Below, piece after piece: positions 26,432-35,988 of a stretch of DNA of 64,000 nucleotides. Positions within the stretch are counted from its first letter, which is position 1. Every line of letters starts with the position of its first letter. The DNA comes from Thermoproteota archaeon (GTDB taxonomy: Archaea; Korarchaeota; Korarchaeia; Korarchaeales; Korarchaeaceae). The notes below the pieces were generated by a model that searched no databases, was not told where the DNA came from, and worked only from the letters and a program-made list of their open reading frames with translations. Location of the stretch: positions 62,001-126,000 of the forward strand of contig JAOZGC010000004.1 in the NCBI GenBank assembly GCA_027491915.1, given 5' to 3'. The position numbers and the translations under genes are program-made.

Positions 26432-27740
26432 AGTACTTCCTCCATAAGACCTCGGCCAGCACCACGGCCGGCTCCGCGACGTCGCACACCTCCGGGTTGT
26501 AGGGGTACTCCAGGAGCCTCAGGTCCTGGATCCTCATCCCCATCCTTATCGCCAGGGTGGCCAGCGCGACCCTCTCCCTGATCCCCCTCCTGCCGAAGAA
26601 CTGGGCTCCCAGGAGCCTGCCCTCCGGATCCGCCACGAACCACCCGGTGACCCTCTCCCTGTCCGGGGAGTACCGTGGCCTGTCAGATCCGGAGAAGGAC
26701 CCCGTCTTATATTCCATTCCGAGCCTGAAGGCCTCCCCGGCGGTTAGCCCGACCCCCCCGAGCTCGTACTCGCCGAAGCGCAGGACGTAAGGGCAGAGGG
26801 CCCCGGGATACTTCGTCCTGCCGCCGACCGAGTTCTCCCCGGCCACCCTCCCCTGGACCAGGGCCGTGGAGGCCAGCCCCGTCACCATGGGCCTGCCGCT
26901 GACCAGGTTCTTGACCTCCGCCACGTCTCCCGCCGCGTAAACGTCCTTCACCACCCTCATCTCGTCGTCAACCACGAGTCCGCCGGTCTCTCCTATCGGG
27001 AGGCCTGCCTCGGCCGCCAGCCTCGATTCCGGCCTGACCCCCGCGGCGAGTATGACGGTATCCGCCTCCACGAACCTCCCGCCGGCCGCCGCGACGCCCG
27101 TGACCCTGCCGCCGGACCCCCTTATCTCCTCCACCCTCGCCCTCAGCATGACCTTGACCCCCATCTCGGACAGGGCCTTGGCCGCCGCGGAGGCGATGGG
27201 GGGGTCCACCTTCCCCGGCATGAGCTGGTCCATCATCTCCATGAGGGTGACCTCCCTCCCGGTGGTCGCCAGCTCGGCCGCCGTCTCTATCCCCGTCGCG
27301 CTCCCCCCGACCACAGCGACCTTCTCGCCGAGCCACCCCAGTATCCTCTCGGCGTCTTCCACGTCCCAGAGCTTGCTTACCCCCTCCAGGTCCCTCCCGG
27401 GTATGGGCGGCAGGACCGGCCTCAACCCCGTGGCTATTATCAGCGAGTCGTAGTGGACCCTCTCCTCGTCTCCGTCCGCCTCGAAGGTTACCTCCTTCCT
27501 CTCCGGGTCGATTCTTCTGGCCTCCGCCCTCACTATCACCTGGACCCCAGGCCTGGATCTCCTCTCCACCACGTCGTCTAAGCCGAGCTTCCCGGAGAGG
27601 ACGTAGGGGAGGGCGCACGGGTGATAGGATGGATACGGGTGCCTCTCCAGCACCAGGACCTCGGCCCCCCTGGAGGAGAGCCTCGCGGCGGCGGCCGCCG
27701 TCTGCCCCGCCGTCCCGTTCCCTATGACCACGACCCTCAT
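26409..27740 (-). CDS. FAD-dependent pyridine nucleotide-disulfide oxidoreductase (CoA-disulfide reductase/NADH oxidase type)
   Basis: From ATG 27740 the product is 443 residues. It has FAD-binding GNGTAGQTAAAAARL at the N-terminus, the redox-active cysteine in YHPCALPYVLSG (about residue 42), NAD(P)-binding VVGGSATGIETAAELA, the second FAD motif DVYAAGDVAEV and a C-terminal dimerisation domain. The single cysteine is characteristic of CoA-disulfide reductase and NADH oxidase (Nox) relatives; the substrate cannot be settled by eye. The start agrees with a TATA box 25 bases upstream, giving a leaderless message. Confidence 0.88.
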   Translation of the reverse strand: MRVVVIGNGTAGQTAAAAARLSSRGAEVLVLERHPYPSYHPCALPYVLSGKLGLDDVVERRSRPGVQVIVRAEARRIDPERKEVTFEADGDEERVHYDSLIIATGLRPVLPPIPGRDLEGVSKLWDVEDAERILGWLGEKVAVVGGSATGIETAAELATTGREVTLMEMMDQLMPGKVDPPIASAAAKALSEMGVKVMLRARVEEIRGSGGRVTGVAAAGGRFVEADTVILAAGVRPESRLAAEAGLPIGETGGLVVDDEMRVVKDVYAAGDVAEVKNLVSGRPMVTGLASTALVQGRVAGENSVGGRTKYPGALCPYVLRFGEYELGGVGLTAGEAFRLGMEYKTGSFSGSDRPRYSPDRERVTGWFVADPEGRLLGAQFFGRRGIRERVALATLAIRMGMRIQDLRLLEYPYNPEVCDVAEPAVVLAEVLWRKYFRRTSHL

Positions 27741-27760
27741 CTCCCCGGACTCCGGCCGCC

Positions 27761-27770
27761 TAAATTTTAA
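27761..27770. promoter_or_regulatory. Bidirectional TATA element
   Basis: TAAATTTTAA is nearly symmetric. It is centred 25 bases before the oxidoreductase ATG on the minus strand (27740), a leaderless arrangement, and about 35 bases before the second PAC2 ATG on the plus strand (27801). Confidence 0.6.
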
Positions 27771-27800
27771 GCCGGGGGGGCGCGGCCCGCCGACGTCCTG

Positions 27801-28571
27801 ATGCCCTATCTCAGGGTCGTTCCGGTGGCCGGGAAGATCAGGGCCTCCAAGCCGGTGGTCCTGGTTCAGGGGGTGCCGGGCCTCGGCCTGGTTGGGAAGA
27901 TAGCCGTCCAGTACGTCATAGACCTGCTCTCTCCACCTATGGTGGCCAGGATGTACAGCGACTACCTCCCCCTGCCCGACGGGTCGGCGGGCGTCGCCGT
28001 CGGGGAGGGAGACGTCGATCCCCCCTCCTACGACTTCTACCTGCTCAGCCAAGACGGGGCCCGGGTTGACCTGGTGCTGCTCACGGCGGAGGCCCAACCC
28101 ATACCCTGGGGCCAGTACAGGATAGGGGAGGCGGTCCTGGACTACGTCGAGGGACTGGGCGAGGTGGAGGCCGTCCTAACCTTCGGCGGATACGTACCAG
28201 CAGATCCGGCGACCGTCGGGGTGTTCGCCGCCAGCAACGACCCGGACCTGATGGAGATCCTGGAGTCCCACGGGGTGAGGCGGCTGGACGGGGGATTCGT
28301 CACCGGGGCGGCGGGCCTCCTGATAGCCCTGGCCCACCTCCGGGGGTTGAGGAGCGCCTGCCTCCTAAGCACAACCCGCGGCCACTCGCCCGATCCCGGC
28401 GCGGCGCTCCGCCTTGTCAGGCTGCTCAGCTCCCTGTTCGGGTTCGACATAGACACCTCCGAGCTGGAAGAGGCGGCCAAGCCGTCCGAGATCCCGAGAC
28501 CACCGGTCGGCATAGTTCAGGGAGAGGGGGAGGAGCCCAAGGGTGAAGAGGGGCTGCCCTACCACATGTGA
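27801..28571 (+). CDS. Second PAC2-family protein
   Basis: The 256-residue product is a paralogue of the protein at 24265-25038: VLVQGVPGLGLVGKIAVQYVIDLL, TAEAQPIPWGQYRIGEAVLDYV and VTGAAGLLIALAHLRGLRSACLLSTTRGHSPDPGAALRLV are PAC2 motifs. Two PAC2 paralogues fit the archaeal PbaA/PbaB pairing. It is divergently transcribed from the FAD oxidoreductase. The C-terminal 25 residues are acidic and end in YHM; some PAC2 chaperones use a C-terminal HbYX-like tail, which this does not clearly match. Confidence 0.82.
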   Translation: MPYLRVVPVAGKIRASKPVVLVQGVPGLGLVGKIAVQYVIDLLSPPMVARMYSDYLPLPDGSAGVAVGEGDVDPPSYDFYLLSQDGARVDLVLLTAEAQPIPWGQYRIGEAVLDYVEGLGEVEAVLTFGGYVPADPATVGVFAASNDPDLMEILESHGVRRLDGGFVTGAAGLLIALAHLRGLRSACLLSTTRGHSPDPGAALRLVRLLSSLFGFDIDTSELEEAAKPSEIPRPPVGIVQGEGEEPKGEEGLPYHM

Positions 28572-28579
28572 TCTGTCCT

Positions 28580-29182
28580 CTAAGAGATCTTCCTGAGCCT
28601 GACCTCTAGGATGCCGTTGTTGTAGGAAGCCTTCGTCCCCTTCGCGTCTACCTTCGCCGGCAGATCCACGTCGGCCCGGTAGTGACCTGCCCTAACCGAG
28701 AGCCTGCCCCCCTTCAGCCTGAGCTTGATATCCTCCTTCTTGACACCCGGTATCTCCGCGACGACGACGATCTCGTCGCCGAAGTCCATCACGTCGACCA
28801 CGGGCTCCCTGACGAGCTTCGTCTCCACCCCCTCCCCGGACCCGTGACCGACCTCTGCAGCCTCGACCTCCTCCTCCACCTCCTCTATCTCCTCTTTGGG
28901 CTCCCCCCCACCAACGTTTCCGAAGTACCTTATCCTCGGCTTGCCGTCCGGCCCTATGGTCATGTAGTAACCGTACACCATGGGACCCCTTATCTCCATG
29001 CCCGATGGGGTCCTCAGCCTCGGGAACTTCTCCTCTATCTCATCCAGGTCCACGCCCTCCTCCATCAACTCTCTGAACTGTCTCTCCAGATCCTCCTGCA
29101 TCTTTCGGAAGAGCCTCATCATCTGCCTGAGCCACTCCTCGAAGGGATCCTCTTCATCCCCAACCGTCTCGGACACCCTCAT
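28580..29182 (-). CDS. hsp20: Small heat-shock protein Hsp20
   Basis: The 200-residue protein has an acidic helical N-terminal region (residues 1-50), a Glu-rich linker near 100-115, and a C-terminal alpha-crystallin domain: DVMDFGDEIVVVAEIPGVKKEDIKLRLKGGRLSVRAG, ending with NNGILEVRLRK. The IxI tail motif is not evident beyond LRKIS. It prevents aggregation of unfolded proteins. ATG 29182 is preferred over TTG 29203 because a TATA-like GTTTATTG on the minus strand (29201-29208) fits a leaderless start. That element lies in the last codons of rad50. Confidence 0.88.
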   Translation of the reverse strand: MRVSETVGDEEDPFEEWLRQMMRLFRKMQEDLERQFRELMEEGVDLDEIEEKFPRLRTPSGMEIRGPMVYGYYMTIGPDGKPRIRYFGNVGGGEPKEEIEEVEEEVEAAEVGHGSGEGVETKLVREPVVDVMDFGDEIVVVAEIPGVKKEDIKLRLKGGRLSVRAGHYRADVDLPAKVDAKGTKASYNNGILEVRLRKIS

Positions 29183-29199
29183 CGTTGGAGGCGCGCCGG

Positions 29200-31941
29200 T
29201 CAATAAACCCTTTGCGCCCGGACCCGGCGGCGGGCGGGTGGAAGGGAGATCACCTCGTCGGCCGACTGCTCGAACTCCCCCGTGTGCGACACCACTATCA
29301 CCTGGGGCAGGTCCACCTCCCCGAGGAGCCCGACGAGCTCGGCCCTCCTGTCCTCGTCGAGGTGGATGGTGGGCTCGTCCAGCATCAACATCTCGATCCT
29401 CCCGCCGGACAGGGCGCGGGCCAGTCCCATCCTCAGGCTGAGGGCGACCGCGACGGCCTCTCCCCCGCTCAGCTCCGCCAGGTCGTAGGATTCACCCCTC
29501 CTGATCAGTCGGATCTCCCAATCGTCGCTCAGGGTCAGCCCGTCGCACTCTATCCCGAACTTCGAGAGGTACTCCCACGCGTGGGCCTCTACGATCGGCC
29601 TCACCCTCTCCCTCATGACCCTCTGAATCCCCTCCTTCCCGAAGGCCTGCTTGACGCGCTCCAGAATAGAGATGAATCTCTCCAGCCTCTCCGACTCTTC
29701 CCTCGCCTTCTCAGCCCCTTCCAACTCCCTGAGGATCTCCCCCTCCTCCCTCCTCATCCTCCCCAACTCTCCCTCGAGCCGCGCCAACTCCCTCTCAGCC
29801 CCCTCCAACCTACGCTCCAGGTCCTCCTCCCTGCTCCGGAGGTAGGATTCCTCAGATTCGTCGTACCCGATCGATCTCATCTCTCCCTCGAGCTCAACTT
29901 CCCTCTCCCTCATCCTCTCGATGTCCTCCCCGATGATCTCCGCCTCCCTCTGGAGGGACCGATACTCCTCTAGGATCTCGGAGATCTTGTCCAGCCTCTC
30001 CCTCGCCTCCTGGGCCTCCCTGTAGGCCGCCTCCAGGTCCTCCGGAACTGCGCCCACCGCCCCCATTATCAGCCCGACGACCACGTCCCTCTCCCTCTCC
30101 AGCTTCTCCCTCTCCCTCTCCAGCCTCTCCCTCTCCATCCTCCTGCTCTCCCCCTCCTCTTCCATCTCCTCTACCCTTCTCCTCAGATAGTTCAACTCTA
30201 CTTCCCTCTCCCGCAGCCTCTTCAGCTCCTCCTCTATCTCTGAGATGCGAGCTTCCATCCCGGACAACCTCTCCCTCTTAGATCCGAGCCGCGAGAGTCT
30301 CTCCCTGAGCTCCTCCACCTCGGACTCGACGGACGTCAAGTCGGCGATCCCGCTCTCGGCGCACGCCCTAACCACCCTCAGCAGGGTCTCCCTCCGCGCG
30401 CGCAGCTCCCCCATCCTCGCCACCGTGAGGGACAGCCTCTCCTCCAGGGAGGCAGCCTCCTCAGAGAGTTCCCTCCGCCTATCCTCATATTTCGATATCA
30501 ACATCCTCCTCTTCTCATCCTCCAACTTGGAGCCGCACAGGGGGCACTTTCCCTCAGCCCCCTCAAGCGAGGAGATCCACCCGTCGATCCTCCCTATCTC
30601 GGCCCTCGCCTCTCCGATCCTCCTCTCCAGGTCGGATCTCTCCCCCTCCAAGACGGCGATCTCCCTATCCGCGATTTCCAGGGCCTCGTTCACCTTCGAC
30701 AGGGCCCCGTCCGGGGACCTCAGGGTTATCCCGCCTCCGGCCGCGGCCTCGGAGATCTCGACCCAGGCGGCCCGGAGCCTCTCGGCCCTCCCCTCCAGCT
30801 CCCTCAGCCTGGACCTGACCTCCGGCTCCCCGCTCAACTCCGCCCTCAGGGAACCGACCTCCGACTCCAACCTCCCTTTCTCCTCCCTCAACGCCGAAAT
30901 GGCCTCCCTCAAGCTCGCCTCCTCCATCAGCCTCCCTCTATATTCTCTTAGCCTATCCTCCCACCTATCCAACTCCCGCAGCCTGCCGTCCAGCGCCTCC
31001 TCCCTGATCCTGATCTCTCTGAGTCGCCTTATCGGCTCCGCCGCCTCGGCCATCTTCCTGAGCTCGTCTCTCTCCTCCAAGTGTCCCGACAGCTCCCTCA
31101 TCCTCCGCCTTATCTCCCTCAGCCGCTCCTCTCGAGATGACCGGTCCCTCCTCAACCTGTCCAGTGAGGTGGAAACCGCCTCGTGGGCCGATCGCCTGCC
31201 CTCCACCTCCCTGAGCCTCTCCCTCACCGAAATCAATTCCCCCCTCAGCTTGGATATCTCTCCCCTGAGCTCCTCGGAGCGGGACTCTCCCTCCACGATC
31301 TCTCTCCTCAATCTGTCCAGCCTCTCCCTGAGCTCTGATGCTCTCTCTGCCCTGGCCGACGCCCTGGCCCTCCTCTCGCGATACCTGACCAGGGCCCCCT
31401 TGACCTCCCCCTCCAGGTGGGAGAACAGCTCGGAGCCGAGGAGCTTCGACACGACCTCCTTCCTCCTGGCGGGCGTTTCGTTCAGGAACCCGAGCATCTC
31501 GCCCTGCCTCACGTAGACCGCGTCCACGAAGGCGGTGGGGCCGACGCCGAGGATCCTCCGCATCTCCTCCGAGACGTCCCTCTGACCGAACTGGACCGGC
31601 CTGAACTCCCCCGACCCTCCCTCCCCCTCCTCCCACACCAGCAGCCTGGCCGAGGCCTGCCCGTCCCTGGTCCTCTCCCTGACGACCCTGTAGGTCCTCC
31701 CTCCCGCCTCGAACGTCAGGGAGACCCTCATCCTCTCGGCCCCCCTCCTTATGAGGGAGGCCATCCTGCCGGAGAAGAGCCCGGGGTATATCGCGTAGGC
31801 TATCCCGTCCAGCACGCCCGTCTTTCCGGATCCGTTAGGTCCCAGCAGCAGGATTACGCCGTCCCCGAACTCCAGGGAGATCCTCTCGTGAGATCTGAAG
31901 TTTTCCATGGAGAGGCCCCTCACCCTCACCCTCTCACCCAC
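29200..31941 (-). CDS. rad50: DNA double-strand break repair ATPase Rad50
   Basis: This 913-residue SMC-like protein has N-terminal Walker A GPNGSGKTG (about residues 34-42), two long coiled-coil arms, a zinc hook CPLC near residue 464, and C-terminal ABC signature LSGGEAVAVALSLRMGLA with Walker B MLMLDEPTIHLD. It forms the Mre11-Rad50 complex for DNA end processing. The GTG start overlaps the mre11 stop by 16 bases; GTG codons at 31929 and 31923 are also possible. It is the last gene of the nurA-herA-mre11-rad50 operon. Confidence 0.97.
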   Translation of the reverse strand: MGERVRVRGLSMENFRSHERISLEFGDGVILLLGPNGSGKTGVLDGIAYAIYPGLFSGRMASLIRRGAERMRVSLTFEAGGRTYRVVRERTRDGQASARLLVWEEGEGGSGEFRPVQFGQRDVSEEMRRILGVGPTAFVDAVYVRQGEMLGFLNETPARRKEVVSKLLGSELFSHLEGEVKGALVRYRERRARASARAERASELRERLDRLRREIVEGESRSEELRGEISKLRGELISVRERLREVEGRRSAHEAVSTSLDRLRRDRSSREERLREIRRRMRELSGHLEERDELRKMAEAAEPIRRLREIRIREEALDGRLRELDRWEDRLREYRGRLMEEASLREAISALREEKGRLESEVGSLRAELSGEPEVRSRLRELEGRAERLRAAWVEISEAAAGGGITLRSPDGALSKVNEALEIADREIAVLEGERSDLERRIGEARAEIGRIDGWISSLEGAEGKCPLCGSKLEDEKRRMLISKYEDRRRELSEEAASLEERLSLTVARMGELRARRETLLRVVRACAESGIADLTSVESEVEELRERLSRLGSKRERLSGMEARISEIEEELKRLREREVELNYLRRRVEEMEEEGESRRMERERLEREREKLERERDVVVGLIMGAVGAVPEDLEAAYREAQEARERLDKISEILEEYRSLQREAEIIGEDIERMREREVELEGEMRSIGYDESEESYLRSREEDLERRLEGAERELARLEGELGRMRREEGEILRELEGAEKAREESERLERFISILERVKQAFGKEGIQRVMRERVRPIVEAHAWEYLSKFGIECDGLTLSDDWEIRLIRRGESYDLAELSGGEAVAVALSLRMGLARALSGGRIEMLMLDEPTIHLDEDRRAELVGLLGEVDLPQVIVVSHTGEFEQSADEVISLPPARRRVRAQRVY

Positions 31942-33122
31942 CTCGCGAACCAGCGATCTATCTCCTCCTGGATCTCCCCTCCCCTCTTTCCCTCGGAGGC
32001 CAGCCTGTAAATCTCCTTGGCCAGGGATGCCGCGTCTCCTTCGAGCATCTCCTCGAGGATCTCCTCCGGAGATACGGAGGAGACGGCCTCCCCGACAGTC
32101 CTCCCCCCGACGCCCTCCGCGGTCACGTGGATCCTCAGGACCCTGTCCCCCAATTCGTCGCCCAGTTTCCTCTCGAACCTCCTGAGCTCCTCGGGCGAGC
32201 CCCTGAACCTGAGCCTTATCCTGACCATCGGCCTCTTGCTGCCGCCGGCGGCGTCCAGTTCTGATAGCACCCTCTCTCGGATCCGCTCCAGATCCCCCTC
32301 GGATTCCGCGTCATCTCTCACCAACACGAACGGCCTGACGGACCTCAGATCCCACTTCTCCATTCTGATCTCCCCCCCCTCTTCCATCTCAACCGAGAAG
32401 AAACCCTTCCCGTTCACCTTGGCGCGGGGGATCTCCCTCTCCTCCACTATCTCGGTCGATCCGGCGTACACCACGGGCCCCCTCAGCACCTCCCCCGCTG
32501 GGATCGTCCTGTCGTGGACGTGACCCAGGGCGACGTAGTCGAACCCCAGGGCCGCCACGTCCCTGCGCCTCAGCTCAGCCCTGAAACGGGGCACGGCCGG
32601 CTCTACCGCCTGGTGGAGCACCAGCACGGATCTCCCGCCGCGCCTCCTCCTCTCCCCGCCCAGGGCCCTCAGCGCCCTCCTCAGGTCCGGCGCCTCCTGC
32701 CTCGGGGTGTAAGGGAGGCCCGCGATCAGGACGTCCCCCTCCTCCATCAGGGGCCTGTGATACCCGAGGTCCACGAACCACCCGTCCAGGGCGGCGGCCA
32801 GGAGCGGGAGCTGGGATCCCCTGCCGCCCCCCGGTCTGGGCCCGAGGTCGTGATTTCCCGCGACGCAGTAGACCCTGATGCCGGCCTCCGCCAGCCTCCT
32901 CAGCCCCTGGAAGGCAACGAGCATGACGTGGGGATACGGCCTGTGAGAATCGAACAGGTCGCCCGAGTGGACGACGAAGTCCGGTCTTATCTCCAGGGTC
33001 TTCTCGACGAACTCCTGGAACGCCTCGGCGAAATCCGCCTCCCTCTCGATCAGACCGTACTGCCTCCTCCCAAGGTGGTTGTCGGCGACGTGGACGAACC
33101 TGGCCAGGGTCACCGCGATCAC
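31926..33122 (-). CDS. mre11: DNA double-strand break repair nuclease Mre11
   Basis: From GTG 33122 the product is 398 residues. The calcineurin-like nuclease motifs are present: FVHVADNHLG, SGDLFDSHRP, AGNHD and LGHVHD. A C-terminal region of about 120 residues binds Rad50. The start is chosen because it overlaps the herA stop as GTGA and places the first strand at the right position. Mre11 trims DNA ends with Rad50, then HerA-NurA continue the resection. Confidence 0.96.
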   Translation of the reverse strand: MIAVTLARFVHVADNHLGRRQYGLIEREADFAEAFQEFVEKTLEIRPDFVVHSGDLFDSHRPYPHVMLVAFQGLRRLAEAGIRVYCVAGNHDLGPRPGGGRGSQLPLLAAALDGWFVDLGYHRPLMEEGDVLIAGLPYTPRQEAPDLRRALRALGGERRRRGGRSVLVLHQAVEPAVPRFRAELRRRDVAALGFDYVALGHVHDRTIPAGEVLRGPVVYAGSTEIVEEREIPRAKVNGKGFFSVEMEEGGEIRMEKWDLRSVRPFVLVRDDAESEGDLERIRERVLSELDAAGGSKRPMVRIRLRFRGSPEELRRFERKLGDELGDRVLRIHVTAEGVGGRTVGEAVSSVSPEEILEEMLEGDAASLAKEIYRLASEGKRGGEIQEEIDRWFARWVRG

Positions 33123-34753
33123 CTCACGACCGACCCGTACCCCCTCCGGGGCCACCCTTCCCCAGCGCCCCCACTCCTCCCCCTCTCCCACATGTCGACG
33201 GCCCTGGGGGTCGCTCCTCCCCTCTTCCCGCGGAACTCGTCGACCCTGACCATGGCCGGCACCCTCACCATGGGGCCCACCACCACGGCCTCCCCCACGT
33301 TCAGCGACGGGAGGTAGGAGACCAGGTCCTCACTCAGGAACTCCGTCGCCCGCCTGACGTAGCTCTGATCGTCCGGCTCAACTATCCTGAGTATCACCTT
33401 GTTGACCATCTGGGACAGGACGTCCTGATCCAATCTCTTCGGCCTCTGACTCACGAGGCACAGCCCGACGCCGAATTTCCTACCCTCCCTGGCTATCCTC
33501 GAGGCCGCGAACCCGGTGTACGTTCCCCCCGCCCTAGGCACCAGGAGGTGGGCCTCCTCGAGGAAGAGCATGGCGGGTAGGGGGAGCTCCCCCCCATCCC
33601 TCCCGCCGGCGACGGCGGCCCTGGCCCTGGAGAGGAGCCTCATCATCGAGTGGCCGACCAAGACGTCTGCGGCGTCCAGACCAAGCGATCCCAGGTCCAC
33701 CACCACGGCCCTGCCGTAGTCTATGAGGTCCGCCAGGTCGGCGACCTGGGTAACGAGGATCCTTCCGTACGCGTCTCTGATCCGCTCCATCCTCGCTATC
33801 AGCCCGTAGACGCTGGACTTGGCGTCCCTGTCTACCGCGACGTCGACCCCGGGGAAGCTGGCCAGCCTCCTCCCCTCCGCGGCGGCCTCCGCCACCCCGT
33901 AGAGCATGGAGAGCATCCCGTCCAGCACGCTGTCCGGATTGGCCCCGTCTATCCCGGAGTCCGCCACGACCTCCGCCAGGCGGCCCTCCCCCCTGAGCTT
34001 CCTGGCCCCCTTCCACACCCTGGAGAGGTATATGTACTGTCTCGGGGCCGTGTCGTACGAGATCCCGAGGAGCTGGGCGATCTCACCCAGGCTGAGTAGG
34101 TTGACGTTTATCACCGGGTCCACCCGGAGGACCTCCCCGGACCCCGTGAGCTCCAGGTCCCCGTACTCGGAGTGCAGGTCGAATATCGCGACCACACCTC
34201 CCAGGTCCAGCAGCCTGTCGACCAGCACCGCCACGGTGTTGGACTTGCCCGCTCCCGTGACCGCCAGTATCGCCAGGTGCCTCGAGACCAACTCGTTTGG
34301 GTCCAGGCTGACCCTCACATCGTCCCTGGTGAGCAGCCTCCCTATCTCCACCCCCCGGCCGTGGTCCGGCACGAAGAGGGAACGCAGCGCCTCCCTGGGC
34401 GCCCTGAACACCCCGGCCCCCGACGGCGGGGGGACCCTTGGGAGGCTCAACCTGATCCCTCCTCCCCCCTCCTCGACGACTCCCAAGAGCTTCACCGTGG
34501 CCCTGGACCACTCCCTGGGCTCGCCCACCAACCTGATTATCTTGTCCGCGTCGTCCGCCGACACTATGTCCCGGCCGGTGAGCTCCCTGCTCCCCCTCTC
34601 CACGTGGGTTATCATGCCCAGGACCCACCTGCCCTCCCCGAGGGCCACCGAGACGTAGTCCCCTATCATCGGGAAGACCCCCTCGGCCGCGACGAACTCC
34701 ACCCGGTACGGGGTGGTCACCTCCACCACCGTGCCCAGCCTCTCCGCGATCAC
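33119..34753 (-). CDS. herA: Bipolar DNA helicase/translocase HerA
   Basis: The 544-residue protein has the N-terminal HAS beta-barrel (about 1-110), a RecA-like hexameric ATPase with Walker A AVTGAGKSNT (about residue 153), Walker B LFLEEAHL, and a conserved arginine-rich region (RIAREGRKFGVGLCLVSQRP). It works as a hexamer with NurA in DNA end resection. The GTG start overlaps the nurA stop by 4 bases, and its stop overlaps mre11 in the same way. Confidence 0.96.
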   Translation of the reverse strand: MIAERLGTVVEVTTPYRVEFVAAEGVFPMIGDYVSVALGEGRWVLGMITHVERGSRELTGRDIVSADDADKIIRLVGEPREWSRATVKLLGVVEEGGGGIRLSLPRVPPPSGAGVFRAPREALRSLFVPDHGRGVEIGRLLTRDDVRVSLDPNELVSRHLAILAVTGAGKSNTVAVLVDRLLDLGGVVAIFDLHSEYGDLELTGSGEVLRVDPVINVNLLSLGEIAQLLGISYDTAPRQYIYLSRVWKGARKLRGEGRLAEVVADSGIDGANPDSVLDGMLSMLYGVAEAAAEGRRLASFPGVDVAVDRDAKSSVYGLIARMERIRDAYGRILVTQVADLADLIDYGRAVVVDLGSLGLDAADVLVGHSMMRLLSRARAAVAGGRDGGELPLPAMLFLEEAHLLVPRAGGTYTGFAASRIAREGRKFGVGLCLVSQRPKRLDQDVLSQMVNKVILRIVEPDDQSYVRRATEFLSEDLVSYLPSLNVGEAVVVGPMVRVPAMVRVDEFRGKRGGATPRAVDMWERGRSGGAGEGWPRRGYGSVVR

Positions 34754-35928
34754 TCCCCCAACGCCTCCCTCCCGGTGGAATCGGGCAGCAGGTCCAGAAC
34801 CGATATCACGGCCCTGACGTGATCCCTGGTCACCTTGGCCAGCTCGTGGGCCCTCCTCAGCGGGTAGGGGTAGCCAGAGACGGAAACCCCGTCCAGGACG
34901 GCCAGAACATCCTCCAGGTCTGGCCCGCCGCCGTCCGAGAGGACCTCCAGCTTCACCGGGGTGATCCCCCTGGAGAACCTGACGTAGGTCACCGTCAGCT
35001 CGAGGTTCGCCGGCAGCCTGAGACCCACCCCCCTGGCCACCTCCTCCATGCTAGGGTGGACGGACAGCGGGAAGCTCCTCGGCTCCGTGTACCCCTCGCC
35101 CCTGGTCAGCCAGTGGACTAGGGTCAGGTCCGGAATCCCGGCGCCGGCCAGGATCCTGGAGGACGACGTCTTCGACACGCCCACCATGGTGGATCCCGTC
35201 TCCAGGGCCTCCCCTATCATCTTCAGGACCGAGGCACCCTGCTCCAACCTCTCGACCATGGAGATGGCCAGGGAAGTCCTCCTGTCCCCCAGAAGCCCGC
35301 CGCCCTCGGCCAGTTCGATCAGGTCTCCCGCTATGGCCAACTTCTCTTCCTCGGCCCCCGGATCAGCGGTGATCACCTCCAGGGATTCCAGACACCTTTT
35401 CTTGGAGCACAGATCCAAGAAATTCTTCACTATCCTTTCCCTGGCGCGCTCCGGCAGCTCCTCCCTTCTGACCGGGACCGCCGCGTAGAAGAGGGGCTCG
35501 TGGGATAGCAGGACGTCTATCGACCCGTCCAGCAGGACCACGTCCGGCCTGAGGCTCCTGATCAGGAAGTATGTGGTCTTCGCCTCCAGGGTCTCCCTGT
35601 ATATCCTGATCCTGTCCTCGGCCTTGAACAGGTCCACCACGCCCACCTGATAAGTCCTGTGCTCGACGAACTTCTCCCCTGAGAAGGCCCCCGCCCCGCT
35701 CAGGACGAAGATCTTCTGACCCAGACCTACCTGTACGGAGTTGCTGCTCCCGTCCACGGCCAGTATCCCCCCTCCACCGAGATCGCCGCGGGACGGGATG
35801 CCACTCCTCCAGGCTGAGGCGATCCCACCGCCTATCTCCGCGGGGACGAGGTTCCTTATGTACGGCCTGATCTTGAGGGCCGCCTCCCTCACGTCCTCCA
35901 CCGCTGGGAGGACCCTCTCCGGAAGCAT
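34750..35928 (-). CDS. nurA: 5'-3' DNA nuclease NurA
   Basis: The product is 392 residues from ATG 35928. It has the NurA catalytic motif ILAVDGSSNSVQ, a second acidic motif VVLLDGSIDVLL and a late acidic region (LEDVLAVLDG). NurA is the nuclease partner of HerA. ATG 35928 is preferred over ATG 35937 because the TATA box at 35948-35957 predicts a start site almost exactly there. It is the first gene of the resection operon. Confidence 0.93.
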   Translation of the reverse strand: MLPERVLPAVEDVREAALKIRPYIRNLVPAEIGGGIASAWRSGIPSRGDLGGGGILAVDGSSNSVQVGLGQKIFVLSGAGAFSGEKFVEHRTYQVGVVDLFKAEDRIRIYRETLEAKTTYFLIRSLRPDVVLLDGSIDVLLSHEPLFYAAVPVRREELPERARERIVKNFLDLCSKKRCLESLEVITADPGAEEEKLAIAGDLIELAEGGGLLGDRRTSLAISMVERLEQGASVLKMIGEALETGSTMVGVSKTSSSRILAGAGIPDLTLVHWLTRGEGYTEPRSFPLSVHPSMEEVARGVGLRLPANLELTVTYVRFSRGITPVKLEVLSDGGGPDLEDVLAVLDGVSVSGYPYPLRRAHELAKVTRDHVRAVISVLDLLPDSTGREALGE

Positions 35929-35947
35929 CCCTCCCATCCCGCCCGGC

Positions 35948-35957
35948 GAAATTTAAG
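35948..35957 (-). promoter_or_regulatory. TATA box of the nurA-herA-mre11-rad50 operon
   Basis: On the minus strand CTTAAATTTC is centred about 25 bases before ATG 35928, which predicts leaderless transcription. The element sits between the divergent nurA and acdA genes and could also serve acdA, whose TTG start is 35 bases away on the plus strand. Confidence 0.6.
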
Positions 35958-35988
35958 GGGTTGCGGGACCTCCGGCGGTCGATCGGAG

